NCBI GenBank assembly: GCA_021234155.1
Contig: JAJEKV010000005.1
Coordinates: 6,305,216 to 6,369,215, forward strand
Length of the DNA: 64,000 nucleotides
Reading direction: 5' to 3'
Origin: Isoetes taiwanensis
Taxonomy: Eukaryota; Streptophyta; Lycopodiopsida; Isoetales; Isoetaceae
The translations under genes were made by a program, and so were the position numbers. The notes beneath the pieces were generated by a model, which was not told where the DNA came from, did not search any database, and was given only the letters and a program-made list of their open reading frames with translations. Of this stretch, positions 49,236-59,400 are shown one piece after another. Every line of letters begins with the position of its first letter. Position 1 is the first letter of the stretch.

Positions 49236-49566
49236 ACTTGCCACAGCCTTGCAGCTGTTAGCCATCAAAGATGCAGTCTTATAAAAGGTTTTCTGAAGGT
49301 AATAATCCATGCTACGACTCTGTTCAGCATCTGTCGTCCATTGCATAATTTCCCCAGTAACCAAGTGCTCTAAAACTTTTGATAACAACTCCATTACTTC
49401 TGTAAGGATGCCAATGTTACTGAAGCCCGAGCAAGTAAAAAGTCCCCAGCCAAAATAGCAAGTTTATTTTCCATTACAAAATTCAAAGACCCAATACCTC
49501 TTCTTGTATCAGCATTATCCAAGATGTCGTCGTAAAGAAGGCTTGCTACCCCAAACAATCCATGTC
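49236..49566 (-). pseudogene. Solanesyl diphosphate synthase fragment
   Basis: The minus-strand translation matches plant long-chain prenyl diphosphate synthases, which make the side chain of plastoquinone or ubiquinone. It reads VASLLYDDILDNADTRRG (first Asp-rich DDxxD motif), GSLNFVMENKLAILAGDFLL, then LEHLVTGEIMQWTTDAEQ and YYLQKTFYKTASLMANSCKA. The frame breaks near 49397-49402 between SLQK and VMELL, and the homology ends at CKAVA near 49240. The second Asp-rich motif and the rest of the protein are missing. It is a decayed gene piece. Confidence 0.85.
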
Positions 49567-49637
49567 CAAAATTATTTGCAGATCATAACATGCAAAATTA
49601 ACTCCTATTTTACTTAGATTTTTACTTTGTTTTGCAG

Positions 49638-49887
49638 GTCCAAGCAGCGCCAATTCTCAACTAGTTCATGCAACATGGAAGAAGAGGCTGAAACCTCAAA
49701 GCAAGGTGCTAAAAGAAAGTCAAACTCTATTATGTTAAATAAGCACGTCGTCTTGAGTGCTTCATCTTCTTCTTCTGAGGACAATGGCTCTAATAGCGAA
49801 CATTCTGATTCCCCTGATCTTGAGAATCAAACGATTGATGTTGACCTCTCTTACAATGTACAATTCAGGCGATTATCAAATTCAGAG
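49638..49887 (+). CDS. Possible exon of an unrecognised gene
   Basis: A plus-strand exon-like block follows TTGTTTTGCAG and ends TTCAGAG|GTAAAT (250 nt). It is open in the frame reading SKQGAKRKSNSIMLNKHVVL, then an acidic Ser-rich stretch and TIDVDLSYNVQFRRLS. Composition suggests a nuclear, low-complexity protein segment. A second block near 50690-50765 (GELLRDEAGREFEQKAADAL) might belong with it. Family unknown; it may be a captured fragment. Confidence 0.3.
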
Positions 49888-50682
49888 GTAAATTCTTTAC
49901 GATATTAAATTTTCTTCAAAAAACTTTCGTTTCTGCCACAATCGCAGGGAGCTAAACAATTCAAGACTTCTAAAACAACTACCCATTCATAGAATTAGAT
50001 GGTCTGCCTTCACCAACTCTAATTCCCTGAGCCAAAACAGAGCCATGTCCATATTCATGTCCTAGTAAATATTCGACCTGGTTCACCATCTAATACCCCG
50101 AGCAAATCAGAGCCACATCAAATATGCATGCGTTAGTAACTACTATTTGTCCTGGTTCACGCTTCTACTCTTGCAATATACAACTTTCTTTTTCCAATGT
50201 ATGTCCATCTATCCTCATGGCATGCCCTCTTGAATTCTTTCTCACATGCCTACATTTCCATAGCTTACTGCGGATTAGCAGCAAATATTCCTCACAGAAA
50301 TCTGTAACAGATACAGATTAATTATGAGCCCTGCCAGATCTTACAATAAATAATCAAATCGTATTTTCATCCTAATGAAGACAGTCCAATTTTGAACATT
50401 GTTATTAGAAAGCCTTTACTTGAATCTCATTTAAAGCAATCATTATAATTAAGCCATCTAGAAATGATGGCACAACCAATGAGCCATAATCAAACTTTTA
50501 TGTCTTGTATTCAATGTATTTGACCTGCCAAGGGAATAGGCTGCACTTATAAGATCAATAAAGGTTTGAAAATAAGCTTGAAATTCTGATTTTGTTCTCC
50601 CTTTCCTCCATCTTGAGAAGGGCACATAACGCATCATCGTCATGTAACAACAACCAATTTTCTTTTCATACAAGTTTGTTTT

Positions 50683-51252
50683 TTAAGGGAGAACTATTGA
50701 GAGATGAAGCTGGACGTGAGTTTGAGCAGAAAGCTGCAGATGCTTTGAATTATATTGCAGGAAAGTGTCATATGCGGAGGAATCTATATTGAGGATCTGG
50801 TCCTGAGCCCTACGGGTATCAAGTAGAGCTAAGTCTAAGGGCTGAACGGAAGGTTCCCCTACTTTGTTGATTGACTTATAGTGCATGAAGAGGGCAAGGG
50901 CTGTCTGAGATGAAAGGTACCCATGCCTATTATGTCTGCAGGTCATGTAATCTGGCATGGTCCTAGTCCTATCCCATAGCTGCTTCTTGCCTTTGGATCC
51001 TCCCATCTCTCGACCTAAGGCTTGGGTGAGTGTCTCAAGAGAAACCCAATTCCCTCCCCTAGGGGGTAGTCTAACTTCCCAAGGTAGGACCTGTTGGTCG
51101 TATTGGCACATGATATCTGTGTAGTATGGTGTTCTAGACAGAGTTGCATGAAGATCAAACAAGTGGTCAAACACAGAGAAGGCTTGCTCAGCAGGAAGCT
51201 GATGGATATGGCTTGCAGCATTGTACCATCTCTCAAAGTTGCTGGGCGCCAT
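50683..51252 (-). CDS. Unknown ORF downstream of the H3-like ORF
   Basis: The minus-strand frame is open for 200 codons from 51285. I prefer the Met at 51252 (MAPSNFERWYNAASHIHQLP), giving 189 residues. It contains two Trp-containing segments (VLPWEVRLPPRGGNWVSLET), a basic patch (GREMGGSKGKKQLW), and CRHNRHGYLSSQTALALFMH. I see no gag, protease, reverse transcriptase or zinc-knuckle motif. It lies about 800 bases downstream of the H3-like stop on the same strand, so it could be the next ORF of the same element (a structural protein, perhaps). The far end may be near a junction with unrelated sequence at about 50.78 kb. Confidence 0.5.
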   Translation of the reverse strand: MAPSNFERWYNAASHIHQLPAEQAFSVFDHLFDLHATLSRTPYYTDIMCQYDQQVLPWEVRLPPRGGNWVSLETLTQALGREMGGSKGKKQLWDRTRTMPDYMTCRHNRHGYLSSQTALALFMHYKSINKVGEPSVQPLDLALLDTRRAQDQILNIDSSAYDTFLQYNSKHLQLSAQTHVQLHLSIVLP

Positions 51253-52051
51253 TAAGCAAGGAAGGGTGTAGAAAATGGTTTGCAAAGATCAGTGAGGGAT
51301 CAGAAAATCGCCTAAGTGGCAGTTCTGTTGAGAGAAAAATGACAAATGAGGCCCTTTTTATAGACTATGGTTGACCTCGGGATTCGTGCAAAAGGTACCT
51401 ACATAGGAAGGCCTTGGTTCTATGGCTATGGGTGTCCAAATGAGCTACCATGAAGTGCAAATCTAAGCAAAACAAAGCAAGAAACACTACATGGCAGTTT
51501 GTTTGGCTGAATTTGGCTAATTTGGGTCGAAAATGGGCTGACCCGGGTGAATCCGCGCGGATGGCCTCCGCGTCGCGAACGCAGACGCGTTTGGCGCGGT
51601 CTCACCCGGTTGGCCTATTTTGGAGCCAATTTTGGTCAAATTTGAGAGTTTGAAGATGCTAACATGGCTAATTGGATCAATTCTAACCTAACTAGCAACT
51701 TATTTTGAACAAAATTGACACCTAAAAGCATAATTTCGCGCAAGACCCGGTGAATCCGCTGAAAACCAACCAGCGTCAGCGACGCCTTGAGGCCATTGGC
51801 GCGGTCTCACCCGGTTGCCCCGATTTTTTGCTTGTTGGATGATTTTTTTGCCAAAAATTTCGTTGTAGTCATGATTTCTAGGGTATTCCTAAGCATGTTA
51901 TAAAGAATTCTACTACAATTGGGTTTAATTTCCTAGATTTCAGGCATCCAACATTTTTCTATTTAAAGAGGAAAATAACTTTTATATTAATAAGAAAACA
52001 CAATTACATGAAAATTTTAATCCTCTAACAAAATTTACGAAAATTGAGGGC
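51253..52051 (-). other. Spacer between the two ORFs with a duplicated block
   Basis: No ORF. Two diverged copies of a GC-rich block (about 51538-51620 and 51744-51825) share ACCCGG-GTGAATCCGC and GGCGCGGTCTCACCCGGTTG, embedded in AT-rich sequence. Confidence 0.6.
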
Positions 52052-53182
52052 CTAGGGCCTCTCCCTGCGAATTCTCCGTGCTAAGTGAATGTCCTTCGGC
52101 ATGAGGGTAACTCTCTTAGCATGGATCGCACAGAGGTTCCCTTCCTCAAAGAGCTGCACCAGCTCTGCTTCAGCGGCCTCTTGCAGGGCCCGGGTCATTA
52201 GAGGGGTAACCCTATAATCGGTCCGGAACTCCTGCATAATTTCCCTAAGGAGACGCTCGAAGGGCGCCTTCCTTATAAGGAGATTGGTGCACATTTGAAA
52301 GTGCTTTATCTCCCTAAACACCCGGGCGTACACACTGTTCGGCCCGTGGTGAACCCTTTTGGGTTTTTCCGGTCTAGGTGGGGGTGGCTTAGGCTGGTTT
52401 TTCTTCGGCCTGCCTCCCTCCACGGCCCGCTGCACCTCCTGACGGCAGTACCAGTCATTGTACCTCGTCCAGCGACGGAGGTACTCTTGGTATACCTTCA
52501 TTTTGCGCATGAATTCACGATCCTGGCGGAGCGTGAATTCCCGTTCTCCCACCTTCTGCTTCTTGACCTGCTTTGGTGGCTCCGGCCACTTAGGGTAAGG
52601 TGGTCTCGCGTCGGGGCCCTGCTGCTCCTCCTCCTCCTCGTCTCCCCCTTCCTGTACCTCCTCCTCTTCACGAGGCTCTTCAATAACGACAGTTTGGCGA
52701 GGTCTGTCGTTTCTTCTCTTGGTCCTTCTCTCCTGCCGCCTCAGCTCCCGCTCGCGCTCCCTCTTCTTTCTAGCAGCCTTCTCCTCCGGCCACTCTGCGA
52801 CTTTCTCCTTGCCCTTCTTCTTTGGTGCTGAAGGGCCCGCCTCACGGAGTTTGAATGCTGCTGCTGGCGCTGCCCGCCCACACTGCTCCTCGACACTGCT
52901 CTTCCACCTCAGGTGTCCAAGCCAGAGGCCCAAAGTGGCGGGGATTCGCCCGAGTTCTCACGGGAACTTTGTTGGCAAAAGAGCTGCTTCTTTGGGGCTC
53001 GGTGCACTCTCTTCGGCGTCGTGGAAGGTGTCGCCGCTGCTGCTGGAGGGAAGTTCCTCCTCTCCTGGCTTCGGTCGAAGGTGCTCAGGAACCTTCTTGA
53101 CATGTCGTCCCGCTGCCGCTTGCGCCATGGAGAGGGTGGGGCGCTCGTTATACTTCCTCGCTGTTTGTTTGGTTCGAGCCAT
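52052..53182 (-). CDS. Giant histone H3-like protein encoded in an LTR retroelement
   Basis: One frame of 376 codons, broken only by TGA at codon 75 (52958-52960). Residues 1-10 are [10 protein letters not shown], the H3 tail through Lys9; Ser10 is replaced by Tyr and the rest of the tail is absent. Residues about 75-270 are non-histone: Lys/Arg-rich, then Glu-rich ([17 protein letters not shown]), then Pro/Lys-rich. Residues about 273-376 form a complete H3 core: alpha-N ([12 protein letters not shown]), [48 protein letters not shown] and LARRIR. From LLIRK to the end I count 53 of 76 identities with canonical H3, no gaps, and loop 1 of canonical rather than CENH3 length. The TGA lies in a possible 54-nt GTGAGA..CTGAG intron whose removal keeps frame. 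The ORF starts about 560 bases inside an LTR primer site, so it occupies the gag position. Predicted role: nucleosome incorporation or chromatin mimicry (inference). Confidence 0.9.
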
Positions 53183-53740
53183 GTCTTACGGTTCAGGAAA
53201 TGGGTGACGTAAGGCTGATCAAGAGAGAGATGGTGGTGGGAATGGTTGGAGAGAGAATGAGGTGTCAGATATTTAAAAGGAAGGGTCCCTAGGAATATTC
53301 TCCCACCATAATTACCCCTATTTATTAGCCTCCCTTATTAATTATCCAATATTTAGTAATTATTTAATTATTAAGGTGTGTATTATTCCTATATTAATTC
53401 GTATTTATACTTAAAAATTTTCGAATTTCCTAATGGTTTGAAGTGCTAATTATGGATTTGCGCCATTTTTCACTCGGGTCTCCGATTGGCATGATTCTTC
53501 GACCCATTTTAGGTGAAATTTGATGCAGATACATAATTTCCACTCCAATTTTACTAAAAGATGAATTTGACTCATTCATTTCTTCGTCTAACACTTAAGC
53601 TAACTTCGGACCCACTACCTAAGAGAAAAAGTTTTTCCCTTATTTTCGAGGTTCGATGGTGGAAATTTTTATTTCACACCCCTATAAGCACTACTTTCAA
53701 GGTTATGGTCAGTGCTAGTTCCTGGTCAACCAATAACATC
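53183..53740 (-). other. Element leader between primer site and H3-like ORF
   Basis: Untranslated leader with AT-rich blocks. No upstream ORF of note. It runs from the primer binding site to the ATG at 53182. Confidence 0.6.
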
Positions 53741-53752
53741 GCTCTGATACCA
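53741..53752 (-). other. Primer binding site TGGTATCAGAGC
   Basis: Twelve bases on the minus strand match the usual plant LTR-element site complementary to the 3' end of initiator tRNA-Met. It lies one base from the LTR end, which makes the right-hand LTR the 5' copy and places the element interior, including the H3-like ORF, to the left. Confidence 0.9.
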
Positions 53753-53753
53753 T

Positions 53754-55390
53754 TGTGACACTCCACTAAACATCACGGCTTCGGTAGTATACTCGCAGAA
53801 ATCCCCATCCGGCTCATCACCGCCACAGTTCCTTCGTCTACCCCCGCACTCTAAGGTGACCCTAGTGCGGGGGGGGGACCTGAAGGTGTCTTGGCGCCGC
53901 CCTTCCCTATGGGCTCCTATAACAGCGGAAGCGATAAACATGTCAGAACTAGCATCAACAATACAAATACTACCTCGAAGGGTAGTCCATCCCATATCCA
54001 CAAGTGCAAAGAACATAATCACATACCATAAAACATGAGAGCTCCTACCCGTGGCTCCGACACATAAGGAGGTCGACTGACTGGATAGGCCTCAAGATAG
54101 AGCAGACCGAGTCATAACAATGGCGGGGCTGGCATAAGATAATGGCTAGGGTTGACCACTCCATCCGCCCCTCCTGTGCATACTTTGCAGATGGGCTAGA
54201 TCAGGCTCTGGCATGACTCTAACCTTCCGGATACGCAATCCCATGGCATCACCCATCGGGACTACTCCAGGTTGCATCTCCCTGGTCCGTCGAGGTAGGA
54301 AGGGTTGCATCTCCCCTTCCCGGGGTCTAGAGGCTCCACGGGCGGCTAGAGAATCGTGGCGACACACGATTCATACCCGACTGAACCCCCCAAAACAAGA
54401 GCCAAGCTGACACTTGCAACTCTTGAGAGGCAGGGCAACACCTTCGCCCCAGGAGGTGTCGGACCCATGCCCGCCCACCGCAAGTGACCCGACCATAAGC
54501 CTAGCCCACTATGGGATCCCCTCAGAGCCCCCGCTCGGCAGGGATCCTCCCTCCATCTTGCCTCTAGCCCCGTTGTGTGGTGCTGAGTCACATCATAGCC
54601 TCCACAGCCCCATGGGTTCCTATGCACAGGCCGCATCTAATAGGAACTAAGGGATCTACACTAGGAGCATACTACATATGGCTCTAGGTCTCTACCCCCT
54701 TCCCAACACAAGAGGAACAAACATGATCAACCATCATCATATAATCATCATGAACAATATCATATGAACATCTTAACCTAATCATACATATCTAACTATT
54801 AGTTAGGGTTCCTTGATTAGGGTTCAAGATGTTCAACACAGGTTCTAGGGTGGCTCTACTCTAGCTACGAAATACTAACCCATCTGGAGTGCTAACTCCC
54901 AGATGAACTAATATGAACTCTACTCAACCTACCTCCTCCAGAAGCGCTTCCTCCCATCCCTGGCGTCTCCATGCTCCTTGGAGTGGCTCGAAGGCTTGCT
55001 CCCTCTACGATCCTACACACCTTCCAGGGGCTGCTGCTCCAGGCTAGGCTATAACGAACGATGCTCGAAACGGGGTTTCGAGCACGTAGATGAGAGTTCA
55101 GGTGCTAGGTCAAGGAAATGGGTCTAGGGTTAGGGTTAGAGCTAATATAGGTGTGGGTCCACATGGGATGCCACGTGGCACCACTAAGATGAGGCCGTGT
55201 GGCAGTTGCCCAATAGGATAAGGCCATGTGGAAATGGGCCTTGTCCTAAGGTTATCTAAGTTAAACAATTAACTTAGATGTGCACCCCTTGCCACTTATC
55301 CAAGGCATACAAGGCTACCTAGGTAGACTTGTATGGTGACGGGTCCAGGAATATACGTATTTATGGCGTATATTCCCCTGGAACGTCACA
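53754..55390 (-). mobile_element. Ty3/gypsy-type LTR (1637 bp), 5' LTR of the H3-bearing element
   Basis: Bounded by TGTGACACTCC (53754) and GGAACGTCACA (55390), with inverted TG..CA ends. Closely similar by eye to the 34030-35662 LTR. On the minus strand a weak TATA (CCTATATTAGC, about 55150) is followed by AACCCTAACCCTAGACC. The LTR directly abuts a LINE tail at 55391. No 5-bp target duplication can be judged, because the partner LTR is not present in the window. Confidence 0.9.
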
Positions 55391-56345
55391 AACTCCAAGT
55401 ACTAAATTCCAGCCATGACCCCGACAAAAAACTCCAATGCCATACCTGACCAACACCTGGAAAATGATATAGCCAAACAAAAACCCTTATAGGATGAAGG
55501 ATTACAGTTGAGCAAATAGTGGCAAGGAAGGAGTTCCAGAGAGTATCAGAAAAGGACAACAAAGTAGTTAAATTATGAGGAGAGGGAGTCAAGTTTAGCA
55601 TTGAAGAAAAAGTAGAAAGAGTCAGCAAAGCCAAAGCTATAAAGGTCAACTGTCAGCTCAGCAGCTTCATCCAAGCAGAAATCAAGGTTACCAGTATCAC
55701 TTAAGATCAGCAAGGATCCATACAAGTCTGTCAAAAGTCTGTGAGTGTAGTATAACTCCTTGTATCTTGTGAATTGTCCCTCTGACATATAATAGTGATG
55801 CATGGAGATAAAGTCAAACATGCAATAGATTTGGACAACCTCTCTGCAAAACAATCTTGCCCAATTTGTTTTATTGTCCGAACATTCCTGATCCACACTA
55901 AGCTTTTCCATCAGATCATTTAAATCCATGTCTTCATCCTTCCTTATGGGACTGTCCTCCAGATCCCCAGCATTCCTCATACACAGATTCAGATGAGCTA
56001 TCGAGATCAAGAAAAACAGAATTAGAATCAACGACATTCAAATTAGAAACAAATAAGTCCAAAGAACCCTTAAAAGCACCAATTGAATCCCACTTCCTGT
56101 CATATTTATCAGCAAATTTTCTTTTGTGAGTTGACCAGTTGACTCAACATCTAGCTGAAAATGCATCTTTATCCAAAAAAATTGATAAGCTCTTATTGCC
56201 ATACACAACTATATTTCTAGCTTTCCATATATTCCATAGAGCAATGAACATGATAGTGTTAGCAAAAGTACACTTATTTTGAATATAAGATAGCAAATTA
56301 CCAGTCACCATAGAGGGGAAAAGAGAGGGAATTTTTTTTTAGGTT
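55391..56345 (-). mobile_element. LINE C-terminal remnant
   Basis: Minus-strand coding remnants of the zf-RVT LINE type: IMFIALWNIWKARNIVVYGN (near 56240-56180), then a tail (56037-55573) with NWARLFCREVVQIYCMFDF and FTRYKELYYTHRLLTDLYGS. The tail aligns in order with that of the 37-39 kb LINE. Frames are interrupted. It is cut on the left by the LTR of the H3-bearing element. Confidence 0.8.
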
Positions 56346-56498
56346 TTTTTGAAACATGTTTTTTGAGTTTTTATGGAATATTCTTAATCCAAACAGAGTT
56401 CACCTAAACTGAAACATCCATCTACTAGTTGTGTGTCAAGTTTGTTCCAGTATGGTGTTTCGTTTGAGTCACTTCTTGTAGGCTCATTTGTTGGCAGA

Positions 56499-59400
56499 TC
56501 AACAAGAACCACCCCAATCTCTGACTTTTCCATTCCTGTAGTACATGGATGATTTCTTGACTTCCTTTCCTAAATTTCTCAACGATGTGAACACTTCATG
56601 GCCGCCTAATGTTACAGTCCTAGAGACCACATATATATCTGCTTGGACAACTCGAAATTCAGTATGGCATTCTTTTTGAACTTGTACAACATCAGGCATA
56701 TGCTTTCGTGGAGGTGTTTGATAATCGACAATAAGATCCTCTTCCTCATTTTCTTCATTAGTTGCATCAGATACTTTTGGCTTGTCTTTCCTGCTTCTCT
56801 TTCTTTTGTCAACATCCACTTTTTCCTCATTTGGATCCACCTTAATTTTCTGCCCTCCACGGATCCGATTGTAATCTGACTCTTCTTCTTCTGGATAAGA
56901 CCCTAAAGGGAAATCAATCCACCAGGGACAATTTTCTCTTTCCCATTTATGCATTCCACCTCCCCTGTCTAGATTACCTTTTGGACTGTAAATACAGTCA
57001 GCACCTGTGTGAGACACCCATATCTGTATCTGTGGATGCATTGATTCCATGCACTTAATATGAACCAAATATTTGAAATACCTGTACGCAACTCGCATGG
57101 CTGTCCTTTGAACTTCAAAAGCTTCAGAAACATTAACTGTAGATTGATATGTCTCTCCCAATGCTTAAACATTTCAACTCGATTTCTAGCTTTGAATGTT
57201 CTGTACCAAGTCTCCACATCACAGTCCCGGGGTATTAACAACTGCAAATTATGTTGTTCAATTGCTCCCTTCACCAAGTCACATGATCTGGTCAGTAAAT
57301 GCTCTAGCCATGTTTCTTTCTTTACCCAAGAATTGAAGCTCTTGTCATTAGTTGGTATCTTCTGATAATTACCAAACTGAGATGTGCTAGTCATTGTCTT
57401 AATCCAATTATCTCTCACACTGTTCTGCACCTTTGATCTGACCATAAACAAAAGCTTTTCCACTGTCACATTAACTCCTTTAGATTCTAAATCTTTGGTT
57501 GTGACATGGCGTAACCAAACATTCCGAAGACTAGGATTCACTTTTTTGATTGAAGGATGGTATTATATTTATATTTTTGAAAAGAGAAACAAAATGACTA
57601 CTTATATGGGGAGTGTCCACCCAAAACTGACCTCAAGAAATGAGGCTATTTAACAGAGATCTATCCGAATTTCTGAGACACCATAGAAGGGTATCATCAA
57701 GAAAAAGGGCTTAACTATGATAGCTTCCTGGTGAACAAAGTTATCAAACAGAAACCAAAATCTCTGAAATGAATAACAGAGTTTTTAGAGTTTAAAGTTG
57801 TCTTCAACATGATATCGAGCATCTGCATCCGCGTCAAGTTTATTGACAGAGTGAAAATTTTGTTCTATCCTGAGGAGTAACCAGCATCGTCTAATGGGTC
57901 CGGCCCCCTGGTGACCATTGTCATCTTACAGTAAAGACATGGACAGAATCTGGATTTCGCAAAGTTGTATTTTCCTGCAGCATCTGTGGTCTGACATATG
58001 AATTCTCTCTTTAACTCTGGCTGAAGGGCACATGAGCAAGTGCAGTCACAATCTTCCTCAAAATGATGGAGGGAGCAGCCTGTCAGAAAGTCAGCTGCCC
58101 ATTTCTGAATGTCTTCATACTTCTTGTTAGGGAAAGAGATCCGTCTGCTCATGAGAAAGATTTTTCCTGCAAAATAGATGAGCTTATGAGTTAATTTTAT
58201 AAATCCAAGACACATCATAATTAGTTTGAGAGAGAATGGCTTGAGGCCAAATTATTTCATTGCAGAAAACCAGCTTATTTCTGCCTTTCCAAATTCTCCA
58301 GAGAAGGATGTAGAAACTCCAGTGTCTGGGAGAATTTGGTATAAAGAAATCGGCTTCAGGACTCTCCAGAGATAGATTGAGTAACAGAGCTTCTGATGAG
58401 ATCTCAACTGTCCATTGTGACCAAAAGCATTATCTAAATAGATGGTCTTCATTTTCTGCATAAGAAAGACATCTGGGGCAGATATTAGAATTCGAGAAGT
58501 TACAACTGAAGCGCTTGCAGTTTGTGGCTAGACTTCTATGCCATAATTGCCAGATGAATGCTTTGATCTTGGGGTTGATTGGAGATTTCCAAAGGTGCAT
58601 TAGGTTGGATCTGCAGCGTTCTTGGGATATTCCCCATTTGAGGTGGATGCTCATCGTTTGATCTTTCATAAGATACTTGTAAGCCTCCTTTACTTTAAAG
58701 AGAAGATTCCCTTTAAATTGCCAGGTAATATCACTATTGGTCCATTCTGCATAAGAGATATAGCTGAGGATGGCATTATAAAGGGATCTACTGTTATCAT
58801 CTTCATACCTGATAGTAGAGGAATCAAAAGGAATAGGACCGTTAGCATCAAATAAATCCGAAATTGTAATCAAACCTTTTTCTTGCCACAATTTTGCTTG
58901 ATCTGGGAAATTCCTGATAAGACAATGGGTGCTATTTTCTCCAAGAAGGTTGGGATTCCAGAATATGTTATGTGAGAGAGAGATACCTTTTTCCCTTGAA
59001 TACATTCCTTTTACCTGCTTCCAAGCTGTAATCCATTTCCTTATCAAGGGAGGACAGTTGCTAGGGATCTTGAAATCAAAAAATGCTCCATCTGGGAGCA
59101 GCATTTTGATGTTCCACTCGTATGGTTTGCACTTTTGGATATAGTGCTTGATTAAAACTGAAACCGGGTGTTGGATATTGTCCGTAATAGCCTTGAAAAA
59201 ATACTTTGCTGCCAGGGCTGTGGCATGCTTCTCAATGTTGATGATGCCTAATCCTCCCATAGACCTGGGTTTGCAGCATTTATCTATAGAGACAGCACTT
59301 TCTGTTGCTGCCACAAGAGATAAATCTCCCAAGAATTCCTTGAAGCTTTTTGTAAACATATTTGGGAGCAAGGATGAAGGAGGATTGATAGACATGGGTT

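Noticed and set aside
52295-52831. 178-codon open frame on the plus strand over the H3-like ORF
   Set aside because: It is the antisense shadow of the Glu/Arg/Pro-rich linker (Leu-rich translation) and has no family resemblance.
52052-53182. Reading the H3-like ORF as an ordinary host H3 or a CENH3 gene
   Set aside because: It has a roughly 260-residue non-histone insert, loop 1 of canonical length, and lies just inside an LTR primer site. An ordinary H3 or a centromeric H3 would not fit all three.
53741-53752. A tRNA gene at the TGGTATCAGAGC site
   Set aside because: Only the 12-base primer complement is present; there is no cloverleaf.
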